The notes under the pieces were generated by a model. The model was not told where the DNA came from, ran no database searches, and saw nothing but the letters and a program-made list of their open reading frames with translations. The position numbers were made by a program, and so were the translations under genes. From Deltaproteobacteria bacterium (lineage in GTDB: Bacteria; Desulfobacterota; Desulfobulbia; Desulfobulbales; Desulfobulbaceae), in contig JAADIK010000111.1 in assembly GCA_013151365.1 (NCBI GenBank), forward strand, positions 1 through 8,439: a stretch of 8,439 nt of DNA. The letters are read 5' to 3'. How positions within the stretch are numbered: the first letter of the stretch is position 1; each line of letters opens with the position of its first letter. This document shows positions 1 to 6,086 of the stretch, in pieces.

Positions 1-648
1 TACGGTTTTCACGGCCTCTCTTATGAATATATTCTCGATGTCCTCGGCGAAGCGGCTATGGGCCGGACGATTATCGCCCACCTTGGCAACGGCGCCAGCA
101 TGGCCGCAATCCGGGACGGCCAACCCCTGGACACCACCATGGGATTTACGCCGACCGGCGGCCTGATGATGGGGACGCGCTGCGGCGACCTCGATCCGGG
201 GGTTCTCATCTATCTGCTCAGGGAAGAGGTCCGAAGCGTTGCCGGGCTCGATGACCTCGTCAATCATCAATCGGGACTCCTGGGAGTTTCGGGAATCAGC
301 TCCGACATGAAGACCCTGCTGGAGAGAAGAGACAGCGACCCCCGCGCCTCCCTGGCCGTCGAGATGTTCTGCTACCATGTCCGCAAACATATCGGGGCCT
401 TGGCCGCCGTCCTCGAAGGGCTCGACACCCTGGTCTTTACCGGCGGCATCGGCGAGCAGGCCGCGCCGGTCCGCCGGAGCGTGTGCCGGGGGCTCGCCTA
501 TCTCGGTGTCCGGCTTGACCCGGCGCTCAACGAGAGCCATGCCGGGACGATCTCCGCTGCCGACGGTTCCTGCAAGGTCCGGGTCGTGCCGACGGACGAG
601 AATCTCATGATCGCCAGGCATACATACAAGGTGTCTTCAGGTCAATAG
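1..648 (+). CDS. ackA: Acetate kinase, C-terminal part (5' end outside window)
   Basis: This enzyme interconverts acetyl-phosphate plus ADP with acetate plus ATP in the cytoplasm. The frame is open from base 1 and encodes about 215 residues, roughly the last half of a normal ~400-residue protein, so the true start lies before the window. ASKHA-fold acetate kinase signatures appear in order: YGFHG (catalytic histidine loop) at the very start, HLGNGAS (phosphate binding), MGFTP, MGTRCGDLDPG (active-site arginine), SGLLG, FTGGIGEQA (adenosine binding) and PTDENLMIAR near the C-terminus. Two positions differ slightly from the usual pattern: MGTRCGD where MGTRSGD is common, and PTDEN where PTNEE is common; the first, functional glutamate is kept. 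The neighbouring phosphoketolase makes its substrate, which supports acetate kinase over propionate or butyrate kinase. The internal ATG at base 58 is not the start, because conserved sequence precedes it. Confidence 0.96.
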   Translation, partial: YGFHGLSYEYILDVLGEAAMGRTIIAHLGNGASMAAIRDGQPLDTTMGFTPTGGLMMGTRCGDLDPGVLIYLLREEVRSVAGLDDLVNHQSGLLGVSGISSDMKTLLERRDSDPRASLAVEMFCYHVRKHIGALAAVLEGLDTLVFTGGIGEQAAPVRRSVCRGLAYLGVRLDPALNESHAGTISAADGSCKVRVVPTDENLMIARHTYKVSSGQ

Positions 649-703
649 GGGCAGGTCCGGCGCCCGGGAACAGCGCATCTGCTGCGTTAACAACTCGTTG
701 ATA
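649..703. other. Convergent gap between ackA and xfp
   Basis: These 55 bases separate the stop codon of ackA (plus strand) from the stop codon of xfp (minus strand). Only weak inverted repeats are visible, such as a 4-bp CCGG/CCGG stem near 658-669, and none is followed by a T-run in either direction. No convincing factor-independent terminator can be called, so the two transcripts may overlap or rely on Rho. Confidence 0.6.
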
Positions 704-3175
704 TCACACCAGAATAACCATCGCCGCCGCCTTGCATCTGCACTGTTCTCGAACGCTCACGAATTCAGGTATCCCCCTCGGTTTCATGTCGTCGGCGCTT
801 TTATTCAGTGGTGTCACGTCGTTCCATTTCCAGTTGCGGATTTCAGGCATATCCTCGCCATGTTTGCGGATATAGTCCTTGTGATCCTGCAGCCTGTCGC
901 GGAGGAACTGCTTGGCATAGGCGGCCCGGGAGCCCAGACTCGGCACCCGGTCGATCACGTCGCCAGCCAGGTGAAAACGATCCAGGTCGTTCAGGACCAC
1001 CATGTCAAAGGGCGTGGTGGTCGTCCCCTCTTCCTTGTAGCCGCGGACATGCAGCTGCCGGTGATTGGTCCGGCGATAGGTCAGGCGGTGGATCAGCCAG
1101 GGATAACCGTGAAAGGCGAAGATAACGGGTTTGTCCGTGGTAAAGAGGACATCGAAATCCCGGTCGGAGAGGCCGAGGGGATGTTCGCTCTGCGGCTGGA
1201 GCGTCATCAGGTTTACCACGTTGATCACCCGGATTTTCAGGTCCGGGAAGTGCTGCCGCAGGATCTCGACGGCCGCCAGGGTTTCCAGGGTCGGGACATC
1301 GCCGGCGCAGGCCATGACCACGTCGGGATCGCCGCCCTCGTCGTTACTGGCCCACTTCCAGATGCCGAGTCCGGCCTGGCAGTGCCTGACGGCCGAATCC
1401 ATGTCCAGCCACTGCAGCTCCGGCTGCTTGCCGGCAACGATGACATTGATTTTATCACGGCTGCGGAGACAATGGTCGGTCACGGACAGGAGGGTGTTCG
1501 CGTCCGGCGGCAGATAGATACGAATGATGTCCGCTTTTTTGTTCACCACGTGATCAATGAAACCGGGGTCCTGGTGGCTGAAACCGTTATGGTCCTGCCG
1601 CCAGACATGCGAGGTCAGCAGGTAGTTCAATGAGGCGACGGGCCGCCGCCACGGGATGTCGCGGGTGACCTTTAACCACTTGGCGTGCTGGTTGAACATT
1701 GAATCAACAATGTGGATGAACGCCTCGTAACAGGAAAACAGACCGTGGCGGCCCGTGAGAAGATAGCCCTCCAGCCATCCCTGGCAGAGATGTTCACTCA
1801 GCACCTCCATCACCCGGCCGTCGGCCGAGATGTGGTCGTCGGTTGGCAAAATCTCGGCGGTCGAGACCCGCTCGGTGATGTCGAAAAGATGGGTCAGGCG
1901 GTTCGAGGCCGTCTCGTCCGGTCCGACAACCCGGAAGTTGCGCTTTTCCCAGTTGAGTTTCATCACGTCCCGCACGAACGCCCCCATGATCCTGGTCGCC
2001 TCGGCCAGCACCCTCCCCGGCTGCGGCACGGCCACGGCATGATCCCGGAAATCGGGCATCCTCAAATCATGCAGCAGCAGGCCGCCGTTGGCATGGGGAT
2101 TGGCGCCCATGCGCCGCTCACCCTCGGGCGCCAGCGCGGCCAGCTCGGCAACAAGCCTGCCGTTGTCATCGAACAGCTCTTCGGGCCGGTAGCTCTTCAT
2201 CCATTGCTCCAACATTTTCAGGTGTTCGGGCTTGGTCGCCAACTCGGCCAGCGGCACCTGGTGGGCGCGCCAAGTGCCTTCCACGGGCAGGCCGTCAACC
2301 TCTTTGGGACCGGTCCAGCCCTTGGGAGTACGGAAAATAATCATCGGCCAGGCCGGCCGTTTGCTGAAGCCGTGAGTGCGCGCCTCGTCCTGGATCTGTC
2401 TGATCTCGGCAACGACCGTGTCGAGCGTTGCCGCCAGGTGCTGGTGAACCTCGAGGGGATCGCTCCCCTCGACGAAATAGGGCCGGTAGCCATAGCCGCG
2501 GAAAAGCTGGTCCAGTTCCTCGTGACTGATGCGCGCCAGAACCGTGGGATTGGCGATCTTGTAGCCGTTCAGATGAAGGATCGGCAGGACAGCGCCATCG
2601 TGGACCGGATTCAGGAATTTGTTCGAGTGCCAACTGGTGGCCAGGGCGCCGGTTTCCGCCTCTCCGTCGCCCACCACGCAGGCAACCAGCAGGTCGGGAT
2701 TATCGAAGGCGGCGCCGTACGCATGCGCCAGCGAATAGCCGAGTTCGCCGCCTTCGTTAATGGAACCCGGCGTTTCCGGGGCCGCGTGACTGGGGATGCC
2801 GCCGGGAAATGAAAACTGTTTAAACAGTCTTTTCAGACCCTCGGCATCCCGGGAGACGTTGGGATATATTTCACTGTAAGTCCCCTCCAGGTAGGTATTG
2901 GCGACCAGGCCCGGCCCCCCGTGTCCCGGCCCGGCAATATAAATCATGTTCAGGTCATATTTTCTGATCAGGCGGTTCAGGTGAACGTAGATAAAATTAA
3001 GACCGGGCGTCGTCCCCCAGTGTCCGAGCAGGCGCGGCTTGATGTGCTCCAGCTGCAACGGTTTCTTTAACAGGGGATTATCGTAAAGATAAATCTGACC
3101 GACGGAGAGATAGTTTGCCGCCCGCCAATACGCATTCATTACCGCAACTTCTTTTCTGGTCAGTGTCTTGGTCAT
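704..3175 (-). CDS. xfp: Phosphoketolase (xylulose-5-phosphate/fructose-6-phosphate)
   Basis: This thiamine-diphosphate enzyme cleaves xylulose-5-phosphate (and often fructose-6-phosphate) with inorganic phosphate to acetyl-phosphate plus glyceraldehyde-3-phosphate (or erythrose-4-phosphate). The product is 823 residues, normal for the family (about 790-830). Family motifs are intact: GHWGTTPGLNF (51-61), GPGHGGP (82-88), FPGGIPSH (123-130), the ThDP/Mg motif GDGEAETG (169-176) followed by HLNGYKIANPT (201-211), FRTPKGW (281-287), GPDETASN (418-425), LLTGRHG (472-478), YEAF with the ThDP-activating glutamate near 484, and SHVWRQDHNGFSHQDPG (522-538). About 40 residues follow the last family-like segment (RNWKW, 780-784) and end in a Cys- and Ala-rich tail. 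The ATG at 3175 is chosen because GGGAGGA lies 7 bases upstream and the family N-terminus begins there. An in-frame upstream extension would run into glgP and looks non-coding. It follows glgP by 88 bases and is probably co-transcribed. Specificity for X5P versus F6P cannot be read from sequence. Confidence 0.97.
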   Translation of the reverse strand: MTKTLTRKEVAVMNAYWRAANYLSVGQIYLYDNPLLKKPLQLEHIKPRLLGHWGTTPGLNFIYVHLNRLIRKYDLNMIYIAGPGHGGPGLVANTYLEGTYSEIYPNVSRDAEGLKRLFKQFSFPGGIPSHAAPETPGSINEGGELGYSLAHAYGAAFDNPDLLVACVVGDGEAETGALATSWHSNKFLNPVHDGAVLPILHLNGYKIANPTVLARISHEELDQLFRGYGYRPYFVEGSDPLEVHQHLAATLDTVVAEIRQIQDEARTHGFSKRPAWPMIIFRTPKGWTGPKEVDGLPVEGTWRAHQVPLAELATKPEHLKMLEQWMKSYRPEELFDDNGRLVAELAALAPEGERRMGANPHANGGLLLHDLRMPDFRDHAVAVPQPGRVLAEATRIMGAFVRDVMKLNWEKRNFRVVGPDETASNRLTHLFDITERVSTAEILPTDDHISADGRVMEVLSEHLCQGWLEGYLLTGRHGLFSCYEAFIHIVDSMFNQHAKWLKVTRDIPWRRPVASLNYLLTSHVWRQDHNGFSHQDPGFIDHVVNKKADIIRIYLPPDANTLLSVTDHCLRSRDKINVIVAGKQPELQWLDMDSAVRHCQAGLGIWKWASNDEGGDPDVVMACAGDVPTLETLAAVEILRQHFPDLKIRVINVVNLMTLQPQSEHPLGLSDRDFDVLFTTDKPVIFAFHGYPWLIHRLTYRRTNHRQLHVRGYKEEGTTTTPFDMVVLNDLDRFHLAGDVIDRVPSLGSRAAYAKQFLRDRLQDHKDYIRKHGEDMPEIRNWKWNDVTPLNKSADDMKPRGIPEFVSVREQCRCKAAAMVILV

Positions 3176-3182
3176 GATCTGA

Positions 3183-3189
3183 TCCTCCC
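3183..3189 (-). promoter_or_regulatory. Shine-Dalgarno of xfp
   Basis: The minus strand reads GGGAGGA, then 7 bases, then ATG at 3175. This strong site decides the start of xfp in favour of 3175 over the longer in-frame extension to 3376. Confidence 0.85.
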
Positions 3190-3233
3190 TGTCCGGCGGT
3201 CGGGCCGGGTCTGCTTTTTCTCTACCGTTATCG

Positions 3234-3251
3234 GCCGCCCCGCAGGGCGGC
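3234..3251 (-). repeat. GC-rich stem-loop between glgP and xfp
   Basis: A perfect 7-bp inverted repeat, GCCGCCC / GGGCGGC, with a 4-base loop (TGCG on the minus strand), starts 12 bases after the glgP stop codon. No T-run follows on the transcribed strand, so it is not a normal intrinsic terminator. A structure at this place could protect the 3' end of the glgP message, cause partial read-through or set the ratio of the two products; these roles are inference. Confidence 0.6.
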
Positions 3252-3263
3252 GTGGATTCAGGT

Positions 3264-5789
3264 CTACTTCTGCCAGAGAATAAAGTTGGCCTCCAAGGGA
3301 ATGTGCGCGGCGCCATGGGCGGGGATAATCCGGGGCGTATAATCACTCGCCGGCCTGCCGGCCGGCACCGTCGCATGATACCGATAACCGGCTTTCGCGC
3401 CTGGAAGCAAATCGCCGCGATCCATGGTCATCCGCACGGGCCGGCTGTCCCGGCCCTGAGGTTCGGCATACAACTCGACCTGGACCGCCGCCGGGTCCAA
3501 GTCGCCCAGGTAAACATCAACCCCGAACAGGTCACCGGCCCCGGACTCCCGCACCCGGAATTCCCCGAAATGAACATGCCGCCAGTGACCGACCAGCCGA
3601 TCATGCCATTTTTCCAGGCTGACCGCTAGGGCAGCATTGTTTGCCGCCCGCTGCCGGTATGCCGCCGCAGTCGGGATATAGTAGTTGTCGGTATACTCCC
3701 TCGCCATCCGGTTGCAGGAAAACTGCGACGTCAAACGGGCCATGCTCTGCCGCATCCGGCTCACCCACGCGGCAGGAATCCCGCGTTCATCCCGGGTATA
3801 GAAAGCGGGTAGTACCTCCTGCTCCAGAAGCGAGTACATGGCCTCCGCCTCCACCCCGTCCCAGACGGCATCGTGATCATGCTCCTGCCCGTCGCCAATG
3901 GCCCAGCCGACTTCCGGCGCGTAGGCCTCGGCCCACCAGCCGTCCAGTTCCGACAGGTTCAAACCGCCGTTGACCAGGATTTTCATGCCGCTTGTGCCGC
4001 AGGCCTCCCAGGGCCGGCGCGGGGTATTCAACCACAGGTCCACCCCCTGGACCAGGTCGGCGGCCAGGGCCATGTCGTAATCATCGACAAAAAAACCGTG
4101 CCCCCGGACATCAGGCTGGCGTAGAAAATCACTCCACCTGCGCACCATTTCCTTGCCCTCCGCGTCAGACGGATGCGCCTTGCCGGCAATGATAAGCTGG
4201 ACGGGATGGTGCGGATTCAGGAGCAGGCACTTCAGCCGCTCGGGATCGGTAAGGAGCAGGGTCGAGCGTTTATAACTCGCGAAACGGCGGGCAAAGCCAA
4301 TGGTCAGGACATTCGGATCAAGCATCATAACGTAGTGCTCCACCCATTCTCTCTCCCGGCCGGAGAGCGCCCCCTGGCGAACAAGACGCCGTTGCACCTT
4401 TTCGATCAGCCGCTGCCGGGATTGACTGCGCATTGTCCACAGGTCTTCATCACAGACGTTTTGCAAGGCCTGCTCGTTTCCCTCCATGTCGCCGAGCCAG
4501 CGGGGCTTCCCGCACTTTTGCGTCCACAGGGCATCAGCAGCGGCGGAATCCCAGGAGGGGACATGAACGCCGTTGGTAACATAGCCGATGGGAATTTCGC
4601 CGGCCGGCCACCGGGGAAACAAGCTCCGGAAGATGCGGCGGCTGACCTCGCCATGCAGACGGCTGACACCATTCACCTTGCCGCAGCCGCGGATGGCGAG
4701 ATAAGCCATGTTAAAGAGCTCCTGATCACCGTCCTCGTCACTGCGGCCGAGCCCGAAAAAATCCTCCATGCCTATCCCCAGGCTATCGGCATAATTCGTA
4801 AAGTATTGAATCATCAGCTCTTGTGGAAAGTGATCAAAGCCTGCCGCCACCGGGGTATGAGTGGTGAAGATGTTCCCGGCCCGGGTACAGCGCAGGGCGA
4901 CCGAAAACGGGTGCTTTTCCCGCTCCATGAAAGAACGAGCCCTCTCCAGAACGGCAAAAGCGGCATGGCCTTCATTCAGATGGCAGACGGGGCAGTCAAT
5001 ATCAAGGGCCTGCAACAGACGCCAGCCGCCGATTCCCAAGGCGATTTCCTGCTGCAGGCGCATCTCGATACCGCCGCCATAGAGCTCACCGGTAATGGAG
5101 CGGTCGCCCGGGGCGTTCAACAGGTCGTTGCTGTCCAGCAGGTAGAGGGGAATTCTGCCGACCTGGGCTCGCCAGCCGCGCAGGTGGAGAGTCCGGCCGG
5201 GCAGCTCGACACTGACCCGCAGCCACTCGCCATCCGGGCCTTGCAGCGGCATCACCGGCAGCATGGTTGGATTGTTATAGGGAAAAAAGGCCAACTGGTC
5301 ACCGTTGCAGTCAATTGCCTGGTGAAAATAGCCCTGCTGATACAAAAGGCCGATGCCGACCACTGGGATATCCAGATCGCTGGCGGTCTTCAAAAAGTCG
5401 CCGGCCAGGATGCCCAGCCCCCCGGAATAAATGGGCAAGGCCTCACTCAGGCCGAATTCCATGCTGAAGTAGGCAACGGCCCCCAACGAGGAGTCCTTGT
5501 ACGTTTCGCCGAACCAGGCCGGGTGCTTCATGCAGGTCTCCCTGTAGGTAAGCTGGCGCTGCAATTCCTCGAGAAAAGAAGCATCCGCCGCCAGGTCCTC
5601 CAGGCGTTTCCGGGAGATAGTTTCCAGGATCAGCCAGGGATCGCCCGTATCCTGCCACAACTCCGGGTCAACCATCCGCCAGAGATCATCGGCGCTGTGA
5701 TTCCAATTCCAGCGCAGGTCAAGGGCCAGACTCGTCAAACCCTTGAGGGGTGCCGGTAAAGATCGGGGGAGATATCGTTCCGGATTCAT
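3264..5789 (-). CDS. glgP: Alpha-glucan (glycogen/maltodextrin) phosphorylase, DUF3417 type
   Basis: This GT35 enzyme uses pyridoxal phosphate and inorganic phosphate to release glucose-1-phosphate from the non-reducing ends of glycogen or maltodextrin. The product is 841 residues, as expected for the bacterial/archaeal branch that carries an N-terminal DUF3417 domain (about residues 10-120, with the LALDLRWNWN signature at 21-30) instead of the animal-type regulatory N-terminus. Visible motifs are YFSMEFG (107-113), YSGGLGILAGD (121-131), HLNEGHAAF (270-278), FTTHTPVAAGFD (308-319), YVTNGVHVPSW (403-413), FARRFASYKR (499-508), IAGKAHPSD (534-542) and the cofactor motif EACGTSGMK (595-603) with K603 as the predicted PLP lysine. 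The C-terminal ~110 residues form a beta-type extension ending in LEANFILWQK. The start at 5789 has AGGAGG six bases upstream. No phosphorylation or AMP-site region is evident. xfp lies downstream on the same strand. Natural substrate (glycogen or malto-oligosaccharides) is not resolved. Confidence 0.95.
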   Translation of the reverse strand: MNPERYLPRSLPAPLKGLTSLALDLRWNWNHSADDLWRMVDPELWQDTGDPWLILETISRKRLEDLAADASFLEELQRQLTYRETCMKHPAWFGETYKDSSLGAVAYFSMEFGLSEALPIYSGGLGILAGDFLKTASDLDIPVVGIGLLYQQGYFHQAIDCNGDQLAFFPYNNPTMLPVMPLQGPDGEWLRVSVELPGRTLHLRGWRAQVGRIPLYLLDSNDLLNAPGDRSITGELYGGGIEMRLQQEIALGIGGWRLLQALDIDCPVCHLNEGHAAFAVLERARSFMEREKHPFSVALRCTRAGNIFTTHTPVAAGFDHFPQELMIQYFTNYADSLGIGMEDFFGLGRSDEDGDQELFNMAYLAIRGCGKVNGVSRLHGEVSRRIFRSLFPRWPAGEIPIGYVTNGVHVPSWDSAAADALWTQKCGKPRWLGDMEGNEQALQNVCDEDLWTMRSQSRQRLIEKVQRRLVRQGALSGREREWVEHYVMMLDPNVLTIGFARRFASYKRSTLLLTDPERLKCLLLNPHHPVQLIIAGKAHPSDAEGKEMVRRWSDFLRQPDVRGHGFFVDDYDMALAADLVQGVDLWLNTPRRPWEACGTSGMKILVNGGLNLSELDGWWAEAYAPEVGWAIGDGQEHDHDAVWDGVEAEAMYSLLEQEVLPAFYTRDERGIPAAWVSRMRQSMARLTSQFSCNRMAREYTDNYYIPTAAAYRQRAANNAALAVSLEKWHDRLVGHWRHVHFGEFRVRESGAGDLFGVDVYLGDLDPAAVQVELYAEPQGRDSRPVRMTMDRGDLLPGAKAGYRYHATVPAGRPASDYTPRIIPAHGAAHIPLEANFILWQK

Positions 5790-5795
5790 AAACTG

Positions 5796-5801
5796 CCTCC
5801 T
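5796..5801 (-). promoter_or_regulatory. Shine-Dalgarno of glgP
   Basis: AGGAGG on the minus strand lies 6 bases before the ATG at 5789. It sits in the 30-base gap between the stop codon of the small upstream frame (5820) and glgP, which would allow both to be translated from one message. Confidence 0.85.
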
Positions 5802-5819
5802 GAATATAAAAGAATACCG

Positions 5820-5997
5820 CTAGAATTTGAACTGTGGCGCCCAGCGGGGATGGTCTTTTCGCCCGATCTCCCGGGGGCTCGCGTGCTCGCTGACCTCGAA
5901 AAAAACCTCGTTTCCGGAACTCCGGAAGAGAAGACCTCCTCTTATCCGTTACCTTTTCATTGTATATTGTCAAGGCATCCAGGACAAGTTCCCGCAT
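5820..5997 (-). pseudogene. Small 58-residue reading frame interrupted at a T7 run
   Basis: I do not recognise this family. From the ATG at 5997 the minus strand reads MRELVLDALTIYNEKV... and continues plausibly to KRGFF at a run of seven T (5905-5899). Beyond the run this frame becomes Arg/Pro-rich and overlaps the start of glgP. The alternative frame reads EVSEHASPREIGRKDHPRW and ends APQFKF-TAG at 5820, 30 bases before glgP. Skipping one T joins the halves into 58 residues plus stop (178 bases = 59 codons + 1). The second half has GC at 20 of 25 third codon positions, as expected for coding DNA in this genome; the first half is weaker (about half). No clear ribosome binding site precedes 5997, so the start is uncertain. 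It could be a decayed gene, an assembly error in a homopolymer, or a gene read by slippage. It could also be chance, with the region acting only as the glgP leader. Confidence 0.42.
5912..5927. repeat. Tandem TTCCGGAA-type palindromic repeat
   Basis: On the plus strand TTCCGGAACTCCGGAA contains a perfect 8-bp palindrome, TTCCGGAA, followed directly by the near copy CTCCGGAA. It can also fold as a TTCCGG/CCGGAA hairpin with a 4-base loop. On the minus strand the hairpin ends 6 bases before a T7 run, which is too far for a standard intrinsic terminator. It may be an operator, a weak attenuator or simply part of the small coding frame. Confidence 0.5.
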
Positions 5998-6086
5998 AAA
6001 CCGTCACAGATACCCCATCTTCACGCGGTCGTCCCCGCCCCTCGGATTTTTCGAATTTTCCTGTCGGGAGAAGGATTGGGAGAGCA

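Noticed and set aside
698..2812. Two long plus-strand frames (311 and 366 residues) opposite xfp
   Set aside because: They are shadows of the phosphoketolase coding strand, with no family motifs.
3176..3376. A 67-codon in-frame N-terminal extension of xfp starting inside glgP
   Set aside because: The extension is Pro/Arg-rich and unlike the family, overlaps the glgP 3' end, and an excellent Shine-Dalgarno precedes the ATG at 3175.
4173..5759. A 528-residue open frame antisense to glgP
   Set aside because: Long antisense frames are expected opposite GC-rich codon-biased genes; the sequence shows no recognisable domain, and glgP on the other strand is unambiguous.
5899..5927. Hairpin plus T7 as an intrinsic terminator upstream of glgP
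   Set aside because: The stem is only 6 bp and 6 bases separate it from the T-run, so it does not fit a normal intrinsic terminator.
5942..5973. A perfect -35 box TTGACA on the minus strand upstream of glgP
   Set aside because: At 16-18 bases spacing the -10 positions read TAACGG or similar, a poor match, and the site lies inside the likely small coding frame. It remains possible but is not supported enough to call a promoter.
5719..5997. A 92-residue frame running from 5997 into the start of glgP
   Set aside because: After the T7 run its sequence is Arg/Pro-rich and covers the glgP ribosome binding site and first codons; the shifted frame ending at 5820 is the more protein-like continuation.
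5998..6086. Terminator after uvrB
   Set aside because: Only a 5-bp CCTGT/ACAGG pairing with a long loop is visible, without a T-run; nothing callable.
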